From the NCBI GenBank assembly GCA_964579295.1, contig CAZOGK010000061.1, positions 1 through 15,135 of the forward strand: 15,135 bases of DNA. The letters are read 5' to 3'. The notes beneath the pieces are model-generated. The model saw only the letters and a list, made by a program, of their open reading frames with translations, had not been told where the DNA came from and searched no databases. The DNA is from JAAYYY01 sp964579295. Its GTDB lineage: Bacteria; Chloroflexota; Anaerolineae; Promineifilales; Promineifilaceae. Shown one piece after another: positions 1 to 6,854 of this stretch. Every line of letters begins with the position of its first letter. Within the stretch, counting starts at the first letter, position 1. Both the position numbers and the translations under genes were made by a program.

Positions 1-84
1 CTGGATCTGCTGGCGGCCTAGCTGCTTTCGTCCCTACCCAGGCCGGCCTCGCGACCACGACCGGCCGGTACGCCTGCCGGCGAA

Positions 85-873
85 TCAGGGAAGATCGGGC
101 TCGAGGTCGTAGATTGGAGGATCTTCCGCGATGCGGCTGGCGCCGGGCTGCGCCGGGACATACTGGCGCCCGCAGAGCACGCGGTAACGGCAGGCGCTGC
201 AAATGGACAGGTCTCTGGTCAACGGCCAGATGGCCTGTTCCCGGTCGAGGGCGCCGATTTCGGCGGCAACGGACTGTAGCTGCTGCCAGACGCGCTCATG
301 GATAGTGGCGTCGTAGGCGAGCCGCAGGGGCTTCCCCGGGATAGCCGCCGACCAGAAAGTGAGGGAGACGTTCTCGGGGAGCAGCGGCTCGGCAGTGGGG
401 TGCAGGGCCGGTCCGGCGGCGACGACCAGCGCTGGGTAGAGCCAGGTGAGCCAGCTCGCTCTCAACGTTTCTTCGTCGGGTAGACGCCCAGTCTTCCAGT
501 CGAAGATATGAGCGCCTTCCTCGTTTAGGATCAGCAGGTCGAGCCGGCCCGATAGCAGGTGGGCCCCAAGGGGTACGGTGATCGTTAGCTCCGGCAGGCG
601 CAGACCGGGCGGCAGCGGCGGTCCGGAGGAAAGGAATTGCTGCCACCACTCGGCAAGCAGGGGGTCGGCGCCCGGCGGCGCCACGGGCAGGCCGAGAAAG
701 TGGCGCTGCACCATCTGGTGGAACTGCAACCCGCGCTGGACGGCGAGCTGCTGCTCCTCGTCCTGCGGGCGCGCAGGCCAGGGGAAGTGCTCGCGATAAC
801 GTAGCTGGAACTGGCGCCGGCAGGCGACAAAGGTTTCCAGATGCAGGTTGGCGAGGGTCAGCGACTCAGCCAC
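85..873 (-). CDS. RecB/Cas4-type PD-(D/E)XK nuclease-family protein with four-cysteine cluster
   Basis: This 262-residue protein resembles the RecB/AddB/Cas4 nuclease superfamily (PDDEXK_1 type). It has an N-terminal cysteine in ETFVACRRQF (C18), a conserved helix RGLQFHQMVQ with H52, the acidic residue D112 in SGRLDLL, and the catalytic-type motif DWKTG (D125, K127). The C-terminal CSACRYRVLC supplies C225, C228 and C234. One N-terminal plus three C-terminal cysteines is the arrangement that binds a 4Fe-4S cluster in AddB and Cas4 proteins. The predicted role is DNA end processing or repair; the substrate is unknown. The start is a GTG at 873, chosen because the ETFVACRRQF motif follows directly and the upstream gene ends 8 nt before it, so the two are probably co-transcribed. 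No Shine-Dalgarno sequence is visible. No cas1, cas2 or CRISPR repeats are nearby, so it should not be called Cas4. Confidence 0.85.
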   Translation of the reverse strand: MAESLTLANLHLETFVACRRQFQLRYREHFPWPARPQDEEQQLAVQRGLQFHQMVQRHFLGLPVAPPGADPLLAEWWQQFLSSGPPLPPGLRLPELTITVPLGAHLLSGRLDLLILNEEGAHIFDWKTGRLPDEETLRASWLTWLYPALVVAAGPALHPTAEPLLPENVSLTFWSAAIPGKPLRLAYDATIHERVWQQLQSVAAEIGALDREQAIWPLTRDLSICSACRYRVLCGRQYVPAQPGASRIAEDPPIYDLEPDLP

Positions 874-881
874 GGGCGAGG

Positions 882-1826
882 CTATGACGACGGCTCATCG
901 GGTAACTCTAGAGGCGCCGGGGAATCTTGTCCAAGCAGGCGACGCACCTGCCGGCTCAGCTTTCCCAGGCGACCGGCGCCGTAGTCTGCAGCCAGCGCGC
1001 GCGCCAGATCCTCAAGGCGGTCATAGCCGCCATACAGCTCCGCCAGCTGCTGGCGCATGAGAGACAGCCAGACGAAAAGATCGGCCTCGGTGCGGCCGGC
1101 GAACTCCTGCAGCAGGCGGGCGTCGTGCAGAATCTGTACGGTGGGCAGATAGACAAGCTCATACCAGCCGAGGACCGCATCATCGGCGGTAACCGGTTCC
1201 TCGTCAATCAGCTGCAGCTTCTCGCGCAGCTCCTCGATCTGGGCCAACAGCTCGGTATAGCGGCCAGGCGTCGTGAACTTGATTTGATGGTCGGGTACCA
1301 GCTGGTCGAGCCTTGTCTGCTCGAGGAAATGTCGCTCACCGAAGCGAATGAGCACATCGTCGAGCCGGTCGTTGGGTCCCAGCTCTACCTCGGAGGGAAA
1401 GGCCCAGACTTGGGCGTCGATGACGTCCAGCTTCATCTGGCGCGCAATGGCGATGCGATGATTGCCATCTTTGACGAAGTAGACCTCGCCGATGCGGTAA
1501 AGCTCGGGTGGAGGCCAGCCCTGCCCCGAGAGCGCCAGCGATTCGACCCGCACCCAGCGGTCGCGAAAGCTGTCGTGCAAGGGGAGGAACTGGCGGGTAA
1601 ACTCCTGGTAGCGCCCAACGCTGCCGGCGATCTGGGACAGCGGTACAGACAGGATACCCTGGTAGAGCGGGTTCTTTTGTTTGAGCTGGGCGCGGATGGC
1701 TGCGAACGGCAGCAAATGCTCATCACGGCCGCCCAGGCGAGCCGACAAGCGCTCGCGCCAGGCGCGGCGGCGCGCCAGGTCAAAGTCGCGGTGCGCCTTG
1801 TGTGTGGCCAACGGATCGGTAGTCAT
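882..1826 (-). CDS. DUF4032-like protein with ParB/sulfiredoxin-type fold
   Basis: The protein is 314 residues from the ATG at 1826. The frame stays open upstream to ATGs at 1874 and 2000, but those extra residues look non-conserved and low in structure, while MTTDPLATHKAHRDF reads like a natural N-terminus. Residues 61-72 (VPLSQIAGSVGR) and 118-128 (VKDGNHRIAIA) match the ParB-type 'DGxHR' nucleotide-binding signature. The part around 220-270 (ELVYLPTVQILHDARLL) resembles the second half of DUF4032 proteins known from Actinobacteria and Chloroflexota. The family's biochemical role is not established; ParB-fold proteins bind CTP or act as nucleases or regulators, and I cannot choose between these. 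It is the first gene of a minus-strand pair with the PD-(D/E)XK nuclease (8-nt gap), which hints at DNA metabolism. A perfect TATAAT lies at 1915-1920 and supports a start downstream of 2000. Confidence 0.8.
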   Translation of the reverse strand: MTTDPLATHKAHRDFDLARRRAWRERLSARLGGRDEHLLPFAAIRAQLKQKNPLYQGILSVPLSQIAGSVGRYQEFTRQFLPLHDSFRDRWVRVESLALSGQGWPPPELYRIGEVYFVKDGNHRIAIARQMKLDVIDAQVWAFPSEVELGPNDRLDDVLIRFGERHFLEQTRLDQLVPDHQIKFTTPGRYTELLAQIEELREKLQLIDEEPVTADDAVLGWYELVYLPTVQILHDARLLQEFAGRTEADLFVWLSLMRQQLAELYGGYDRLEDLARALAADYGAGRLGKLSRQVRRLLGQDSPAPLELPDEPSS

Positions 1827-1914
1827 AGCGACGCAGTGTACTGCCGGTACCGATTGCCGGTCCAGTGACAACATGCCAGAATTCTGGCCGGCATTTTCGT
1901 ACAGAAGCAGAGAA

Positions 1915-1920
1915 ATTATA
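1915..1920 (-). promoter_or_regulatory. Candidate -10 box of the DUF4032/nuclease operon
   Basis: Read on the minus strand this is TATAAT, a perfect sigma-70 -10 hexamer, inside an AT-rich patch of an otherwise GC-rich spacer between divergent genes. No good -35 is visible at 16-18 nt upstream. Transcription would begin near 1908, giving a leader of about 80 nt to the ATG at 1826 or about 35 nt to the ATG at 1874. It would exclude the longest reading frame, which starts at 2000. Confidence 0.45.
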
Positions 1921-1993
1921 CCTGTTTCTAACACAAAAGCGGAACTCTGGGCTGGCTCTCTGGCCGGGGAATGAGTCGGAGAGCCGTCTTTAG

Positions 1994-2021
1994 TTGACAT
2001 AGCATCGGATCAAGATATGGT
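1994..2021 (+). promoter_or_regulatory. Candidate psuG promoter, possibly leaderless
   Basis: A perfect -35 TTGACA (1994-1999) is followed after 16 nt by TATGGT (2016-2021, four of six matches to TATAAT). The predicted transcription start, about 7 nt downstream, falls at or next to the in-frame ATG at 2029. This promoter would therefore make a leaderless psuG message starting at the second ATG. The -10 box overlaps the first ATG (2017), which argues against that codon if the promoter is real. Confidence 0.4.
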
Positions 2022-2949
2022 GTTAGTCATGGAGCCCGACACGCTGCAGCTTCATCCCGATATTGCTGCTGCCCTGCAGGAGCACAGGCCGGTCGTTGCC
2101 CTGGAAAGCACGGTGATCACCCACGGCCTCCCCTACCCCGCCAACCTGGAGACGGCGCGGGCCATGGAAGCAGCGGTGCGCGCCGGCGGCGCAACGCCGG
2201 CCACGATTGCCATCCTGGGCGGGACGGTCCAGGTGGGCCTGACGGAAGCGCAGCTGGCCTATCTAGCGAAGCGCCCGCCCGGTAGCGTGCGCAAATGCAG
2301 CCGGCGCGACCTGCCGCTGGCGCTGGCGCGGTCGGAGGACGGCGCGACCACTGTCGCCGGGACGATGCTGCTGGCGCACGCGGCCGGCATCGAGGTATTC
2401 GCCACCGGCGGTATTGGCGGCGTGCATCGCGGGCGCCCGCACGACGTCAGCGCCGATCTGAGCGAGCTGGGGCGAACGCCGGTGACGGTCGTCTGCAGCG
2501 GCGCCAAATCGATCCTCGACCTGCCCCTGACGCTGGAGGTGCTGGAGACCAATGGGGTGCCGGTTATCGGCTTCGGCACGGACGAGCTGCCGGCCTTTTT
2601 CGCGCGCAGCAGCGGCCTGCCGGTAGACGCGCGCATGGACCATGCCGAGGAGGTGGCAGCGGCTATCCGGGCGCGGCGCCGGCTGGGCCTGCAAAGCGGT
2701 ATACTCGTTACCGTGCCCGCGCCGGAAGAGGCCGCGCTCGACGGCGAAGCCAGTGAAGCGCTCATCCAGCAGGCCACGGCTGAAGCCGAGGCGGCCGGGG
2801 TGCACGGGGCAGCGACGACGCCGTGGCTGCTGCAGCGAATTGCCGTGCTGAGTGAGGGACGCAGCCTGCGCGCTAACGTCGCCCTGCTGCAGAACAACGG
2901 CGCGACCGCGGCGGCCATCGCCGCGGCGCTGGCCAGGCAGGACATTTAG
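2017..2949 (+). CDS. psuG: Pseudouridine-5'-phosphate glycosidase
   Basis: PsuG reversibly cleaves the C-C bond of pseudouridine 5'-phosphate to uracil and ribose 5-phosphate in cytoplasmic pseudouridine breakdown. The 310-residue length is normal for the family. Hallmarks run end to end: VVALESTVITHGLPYPAN with E30, AILGGTVQVGLT, ATGGIGGVHRG with H137, HDVSADLSELG with D147, VVCSGAKSILDLP with K164 (the lysine that forms the Schiff base with the opened ribose), and the C-terminal ANVALLQNNGATAAAIAAAL. The start is either the ATG at 2017 or the in-frame ATG at 2029. The second fits a leaderless promoter (TTGACA/TATGGT), and neither has a Shine-Dalgarno sequence. No pseudouridine kinase (psuK) or transporter lies in the window, so this looks like a stand-alone psuG. 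The next gene starts 82 nt downstream, behind its own TATAAT. Confidence 0.95.
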   Translation: MVLVMEPDTLQLHPDIAAALQEHRPVVALESTVITHGLPYPANLETARAMEAAVRAGGATPATIAILGGTVQVGLTEAQLAYLAKRPPGSVRKCSRRDLPLALARSEDGATTVAGTMLLAHAAGIEVFATGGIGGVHRGRPHDVSADLSELGRTPVTVVCSGAKSILDLPLTLEVLETNGVPVIGFGTDELPAFFARSSGLPVDARMDHAEEVAAAIRARRRLGLQSGILVTVPAPEEAALDGEASEALIQQATAEAEAAGVHGAATTPWLLQRIAVLSEGRSLRANVALLQNNGATAAAIAAALARQDI

Positions 2950-2976
2950 GCTGTGCTCCGCCAGTCCACTTTCGGC

Positions 2977-2982
2977 TATAAT
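2977..2982 (+). promoter_or_regulatory. Candidate -10 box of the histidine kinase gene
   Basis: This is a perfect TATAAT in the 82-nt spacer between psuG and the histidine kinase, preceded by no good -35. Transcription would start near 2989, giving a leader of about 43 nt to the ATG at 3032. An in-frame GTG lies at 2987, very near the predicted start, and is an alternative leaderless start that would add 15 mostly polar or basic residues. Confidence 0.45.
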
Positions 2983-3031
2983 CAACGTGAGCAGAAGAAG
3001 TAGTAGAGGACAGGCTGGCGCGAACGATACG

Positions 3032-4516
3032 ATGGCTGAGCAGCTAGGCAAGCGCGTTCGTGGCGCATTTTTGCGCTTCTACCTGTTCCTGTTTGTAGCG
3101 CTCGTCCTTCTGCTGGCGCTCGTCGCTGCCGCCGTCCGCGCCCTCAGCACGGCCGGCGCGATGGAAATGCGCGACTGGCTGCCCACACTCCTCATAAGCG
3201 GTCTGGCCCTGATTACCCTGCTTATTGTCGTGGTGCTGCTAGCGGGCCGCTTGCGGACGTGGGTCAGCGTCGCCGCCCGTGAGCAGGTGCAGGAGGAGTA
3301 CCAGCATCTCCGCGCCAGCAACAGCCGGGCCCGCTTGCTGCAGTATATGGCGTCGACGCTGCGGGCCACGCTGAGCTTCGAGCGCGTGGTAGAAGCGGCC
3401 CTCGACGTCTGCAGCGAAGTTTTGCAGGAGCTGGGGGTGCCGCTGCGGGCCATTGCCGGGGCCGTCTTCCTCTACGACAGGCAGCAGCTGGTCCCGGTCG
3501 CCACGCGCAGCTTCATTCCCAACGACCTGGATGTGCGTATCGAGCGTGAGGCAGGGATCATCGGCCTGGCGCTGGAGACGGCCGAGCCCGCCGTCTCCCA
3601 TACGCCGAACGACGACCCGGCGCTGAGCCGGCTGCTGACCTTCCGCGATTGTGAGACGGTGGTCTGCATCCCGTTGCGCGCCGGCTTCCAGATATTCGGC
3701 GTGCTGGTCATGGGCAGCGCGCGCCGCCTGCAGTTTCATGCCAGCCAGCTCGAGTATTTCAACTCGGTGGCCGACCAGGCCGTTATCGCCCTGCAAAATG
3801 CCCAGCTCTACCAGGATCTGCGCGCCGAGAAGCAGCGAATGGTGCAGGCGGACGAGGACGCGCGCAAGGAGCTGGCCCGCGATCTGCACGATGGGCCGAC
3901 GCAAAGCGTGGCGGCCATTGCCATGCGCATCAATTTCATCCGCTCGCTGATCGAGCGCGACCCGGAGCAGGCAGTGGAAGAGCTGGACAAAGTTGAGCGG
4001 CTGGCGCGGGAGACATCGCAGGAGATCCGCGGCATGCTCTTTACGCTGCGGCCGCTGCTGCTGGAGACAGAAGGGCTGGCGGCGGCGCTGGAGGCCGTCA
4101 TCAACCGCATCCGCGAAACCGATAAGCTGACGGTGCGCATGGTGGGCGAGGAACATACGGAGATGCTCAACGAGCGCGCGCAGGGCGTCATCTTTTCCGT
4201 CGTCGAAGAGGCCCTGGGCAACGCGCGCAAATATGCGCATGCCTCCCTGATCGACGTCCGCTTCTGGCGCGAGAGCGACCTGTTCGTGGCGCAGGTGCAG
4301 GACAACGGCGTCGGCTTTGACGTGCAGGATGTGAATGACAGCTACAGCATCCGCGGCAGCCTGGGGCTTGTCAATATGCAGGAGCGGGCCGAGCGCATCG
4401 ACGGCTCGCTGCGCATTGAGTCAAAGCCGGGGGCCGGCACGACGGTGACGATGGTGCTGCCGCTGGGGCCGGACGTGGTGCGGCAGCAGCACCCCCTGAG
4501 CCAGGTTTTTCGCTAA
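3032..4516 (+). CDS. NarL/DesK-type membrane sensor histidine kinase with GAF domain
   Basis: The protein is 494 residues from the ATG at 3032. The frame is open upstream to 2852, but that part overlaps psuG and is shadow. Two membrane helices lie at about 13-36 and 50-72 with almost no extracytoplasmic loop, so sensing is probably intramembrane or cytoplasmic. A coiled linker (about 83-100) leads into a GAF domain (about 105-258). The HisKA_3 dimerisation region ARKELARDLHDGPTQ carries the phospho-accepting H286. The HATPase domain follows with the N box EALGNARKYAH (N397), G1 box DNGVGFD (424-430) and G2 region GSLGLVNMQER (442-452), ending in KPGAGTTVTMVLP. All catalytic boxes look intact. 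This is the class that pairs with LuxR/NarL-type response regulators. None is present here, so it is an orphan kinase in this window. The mannosyltransferase gene follows after 21 nt and is probably co-transcribed. Confidence 0.93.
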   Translation: MAEQLGKRVRGAFLRFYLFLFVALVLLLALVAAAVRALSTAGAMEMRDWLPTLLISGLALITLLIVVVLLAGRLRTWVSVAAREQVQEEYQHLRASNSRARLLQYMASTLRATLSFERVVEAALDVCSEVLQELGVPLRAIAGAVFLYDRQQLVPVATRSFIPNDLDVRIEREAGIIGLALETAEPAVSHTPNDDPALSRLLTFRDCETVVCIPLRAGFQIFGVLVMGSARRLQFHASQLEYFNSVADQAVIALQNAQLYQDLRAEKQRMVQADEDARKELARDLHDGPTQSVAAIAMRINFIRSLIERDPEQAVEELDKVERLARETSQEIRGMLFTLRPLLLETEGLAAALEAVINRIRETDKLTVRMVGEEHTEMLNERAQGVIFSVVEEALGNARKYAHASLIDVRFWRESDLFVAQVQDNGVGFDVQDVNDSYSIRGSLGLVNMQERAERIDGSLRIESKPGAGTTVTMVLPLGPDVVRQQHPLSQVFR

Positions 4517-4537
4517 CGCCCGTTCTCTTTCCGTTTT

Positions 4538-5938
4538 ATGTCTACCGCCGCGCGCCGGCTCCCGTCCCTCCGAATGTGGGCGGCCCTCAGCTTCGCCGTC
4601 TACCTGCTCTTTGCGCTGTTTTTCCCGCTGCTGCCCAATTACGGCCGGATACCGACGCTCGACGTGCGCAGCTTTACCCCTTCTTTGTGGCAGGGGCTCG
4701 GCTATGCCCTGCTGGTCGTCCTTCTCTATGGCTTCTATCTGGGCGCGTATCGGTCAGTGCAGGCCTCGCCGCCGTCGCTGACCGTGATTCTGGGCGGCGC
4801 GGCGCTATTGGCCCTACCGCTTCTGTTGGTCTACCCGCTCAACGCCACCGACATCTTCCGCTATTTTATCCGCGGGCGCCTGACGGCGGTCTATGGCGCC
4901 AACCCGCTGGCGGCAGCGCCCAACCAGTTTGCCGGCGACCCATTCCTGGCGCTGGCCGGCGAATGGGCCGACGAGACATCCCCGTATGGCCCGGTCTGGG
5001 AGCTGGTTGCCGGCGCCGTCGCCGCCGTCAGCGGCGAGAATCTGCTGCTGGCGCTGTTCCTGTTCAAAGGGCTGGCGACGGCGGCCCACCTGGGAGGCGC
5101 TGCGCTCATCTGGCGGCTGCAGCCGGAGCGTGAGTTAAGGGCGGCGCGCGCGCTGCTGTGGGGCTGGAACCCGGCGCTATTGTTGATGTTTGCCGTCGAT
5201 GGGCATAACGACAGCCTCATGATCTTCTGGCTGCTGCTGGGCACGGCTGTGCTGGCGCGGCGACCCGTTCCGGGCATGCTCATTGCCTTGCTCGGGCCGC
5301 TGACCAAGCTGGCCGCGCTGCTGCCGTTGCCCTTTCTGTTCATCTGGGCGTGGCGACGCGAACAGGGAGCGGCTGCGCGGCGGCTGCTGCTGGGGGGCAC
5401 GGTTGCCGGCGGCCTTGTGCTGGCGACTCTGGTTTTTGTTCCTTTCGGCTCCCCGTTCGCCCTGGTGCAGCGGCTGGCCTCAGAGGCCACGGAGAATATC
5501 GGCTTTTCGCCGCTGGTGGCGATCTGGCTTGTGCTGAACAGCCAGGGGATTGCACCCGATATTGACCGGCTCGACCTGCTTTCGACGCTGCTCTTCGTGG
5601 CGCTGGCGGCCGGGCTGCTGTGGCGGGCCTGGCGCGGTAGAGAGGCGCTGCGTAGCGCTGCCGATCTCTATTTTGCCTATCTGGCGACGTCGCTCACCTT
5701 CCGCATCTGGTACACGATCTGGCCCTTCCCCTGGCTGCTGCTGGAAAGGCAGCCGGGCCGGCGTCTGGTGGGAGGCCTGGCCTTCCTGCTCGCGGCGCAG
5801 CTATCGGTTGTCGTCTACGGGCATCTGCGACTCTTCTGGATGGGCGGCGACCAGACGGCGGCTCACGTTAGCGGCGTGCTGCTGGTGTTTGTGCTGCCTC
5901 TGCTGGCGGCAGCCGTCGCTGGTAGAAGCCGACGTTGA
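4538..5938 (+). CDS. Polytopic GT-C glycosyltransferase, polyprenol-phosphomannose-dependent mannosyltransferase-like (GT87/MptA-B type)
   Basis: The protein is 466 residues and almost wholly hydrophobic, with roughly ten or more membrane helices. Family-like landmarks are NATDIFRYFIRGRL (acidic D105 in the first large loop), GANPLAAAPNQF (120-131), SPYGPVW (148-154), WGWNPALLL (208-216), DGHNDSLMIFW (221-231) and LTKLAALLPLPF (255-266). This succession matches membrane mannosyltransferases that use polyprenyl-phosphate-linked mannose on the outer face of the membrane. Sugar and acceptor cannot be read from sequence, so 'mannosyl' is a family-based guess. It starts 21 nt after the histidine kinase with no Shine-Dalgarno sequence, so it is probably translated by coupling or from the same message. 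Its last 71 nt overlap the 3' end of the convergent YihY gene. Confidence 0.83.
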   Translation: MSTAARRLPSLRMWAALSFAVYLLFALFFPLLPNYGRIPTLDVRSFTPSLWQGLGYALLVVLLYGFYLGAYRSVQASPPSLTVILGGAALLALPLLLVYPLNATDIFRYFIRGRLTAVYGANPLAAAPNQFAGDPFLALAGEWADETSPYGPVWELVAGAVAAVSGENLLLALFLFKGLATAAHLGGAALIWRLQPERELRAARALLWGWNPALLLMFAVDGHNDSLMIFWLLLGTAVLARRPVPGMLIALLGPLTKLAALLPLPFLFIWAWRREQGAAARRLLLGGTVAGGLVLATLVFVPFGSPFALVQRLASEATENIGFSPLVAIWLVLNSQGIAPDIDRLDLLSTLLFVALAAGLLWRAWRGREALRSAADLYFAYLATSLTFRIWYTIWPFPWLLLERQPGRRLVGGLAFLLAAQLSVVVYGHLRLFWMGGDQTAAHVSGVLLVFVLPLLAAAVAGRSRR

Positions 5939-6779
5939 GGTAGGCGCCAAAGATGAGCAGAATGCTGCTCACGTAGGCCCAGGCCAGAAAGGCAATGACG
6001 GCGGCCAGCGAGCCGTAGATGAGCTGGGTGAGATTGGGTTGGGCCAGGTAGTTGGTGGCGTAGAAGAAAAAGATGCGCTTGACCACCTCCCAGAGCAAGC
6101 CGCCGACCAGCGCGCCAATCCAGACATCGCGCCAGGATACCTCGGTATTGGGTAAGAAGCGGTAGAGGATGCCAAAGAGAGTAATGCTAACAGCCGCCGC
6201 CGCGAGCTGGGTGCCGAAGCGGGTGAGATATTCCAGCTGGGCGGGCATGAAGAGTGTCGCCACGGTGACGACCGTGCCATGAATAAGGGAGGTGAGGAGC
6301 AGCAGCCCGCTAATGCCCAGCACGCTGACCAGGGCCATGCCGCGATGCTGCCAGAGCGAGCGGCGCTTGACGACGTTCCAGATGCGATCCAGGGTACGGG
6401 TCATGACGTAGAAGATGCTGGAAGCCGACCAGATCAGGCTAAGGGCGGCGACGCCAGTCACGCGCTGTTCCAGCCCGGCAATGCGCTGCAGCTGGTTTTC
6501 AAGGAGGAAGCCCAGGGCAGGCGCCAGGAAGTTAAACTGGGCAATAATCTCGCTCTGGTCGAGGATGGGACTGAGCCAGGTGCCGGCCACGAGAGTGGTA
6601 AAGACGAGCAGGGGGAAGAAGGAAAAGAGAGCGAAATAGGCGATGGCCGCCGCCGTCAGCGACGATTCCACGGTGAAGGTGTGGCGCCAGGCGTTGAGGA
6701 CCACGCCGAGCCAGCCGCGGCGCATCTGGCGCAGCCAGCGCAGCAGACCCCGATTTCGCCGCCACAGCTCAAACATCAT
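5868..6779 (-). CDS. YihY/BrkB-family inner membrane protein
   Basis: The protein is 303 residues from the ATG at 6779 (a second ATG follows at 6776; the frame extends to a TTG at 6794). Typical family features are the first helix AAAIAYFALFSFFPLLVF, the segment SIFYVMTRTLDRIWNV, and the C-terminal block YRFLPNTEVSWRDVWIGALV through LIFGAYLNV, for about six helices in all. Members were once mislabelled ribonuclease BN; their true role is unresolved, with transport or envelope functions suggested. No Shine-Dalgarno sequence is seen. TACACT lies at 6785-6790 (minus strand), 5 nt before the ATG, and could be a -10 box for a leaderless message. The gene follows the GT39 gene after 75 nt that contain a strong hairpin. 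Its 3' end overlaps the convergent mannosyltransferase gene by 71 bp. Confidence 0.92.
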   Translation of the reverse strand: MMFELWRRNRGLLRWLRQMRRGWLGVVLNAWRHTFTVESSLTAAAIAYFALFSFFPLLVFTTLVAGTWLSPILDQSEIIAQFNFLAPALGFLLENQLQRIAGLEQRVTGVAALSLIWSASSIFYVMTRTLDRIWNVVKRRSLWQHRGMALVSVLGISGLLLLTSLIHGTVVTVATLFMPAQLEYLTRFGTQLAAAAVSITLFGILYRFLPNTEVSWRDVWIGALVGGLLWEVVKRIFFFYATNYLAQPNLTQLIYGSLAAVIAFLAWAYVSSILLIFGAYLNVGFYQRRLPPAEAAQTPAARR

Positions 6780-6797
6780 CAGGCAGTGTACCAAGAA

Positions 6798-6826
6798 GCG
6801 GCCGGCGTCTGCGAGGCGCCGGCCGC
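6798..6826 (-). terminator. GC-rich hairpin after the GT39 gene; possible terminator or processing site
   Basis: A perfect 10-bp inverted repeat (GCGGCCGGCG at 6798-6807, CGCCGGCCGC at 6817-6826) encloses a 9-nt loop. It sits between the GT39 stop (6855) and the YihY start (6779). Read on the minus strand it is followed by TTCTTGG, only a weak T-tract. It may stop or reduce transcription into the YihY gene, or be a processing or stability element. Confidence 0.45.
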
Positions 6827-6854
6827 CTGCGGCTGCGCTGTGTGCGACACCAGA

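Noticed and set aside
1..21. Frame reading LDLLAA then a stop at 19-21 on the plus strand, as if a gene ends at the left edge.
   Set aside because: Six codons cannot be told from chance; there is too little sequence to support a gene end.
41..69. GC-rich inverted repeat (GGCCGG / CCGGCC) and the palindrome ACCGGCCGGT after the nuclease gene.
   Set aside because: Six-base GC palindromes are common at this base composition and no T-tract follows on the minus strand, so a terminator call is not supported.
85..873. Possible Cas4 and thus a CRISPR-Cas locus.
   Set aside because: No cas1/cas2 or effector genes and no regularly spaced repeats are present; the four-cysteine PD-(D/E)XK fold is shared by many repair nucleases.
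927..1868. Long plus-strand frame of 313 codons opposite the DUF4032 gene.
   Set aside because: It is the antisense of a gene with recognisable motifs; its translation shows no domain pattern.
2852..3031. N-terminal extension of the histidine kinase frame into psuG.
   Set aside because: It overlaps the conserved psuG C-terminus in another frame and reads as an arginine/proline/alanine-rich shadow.
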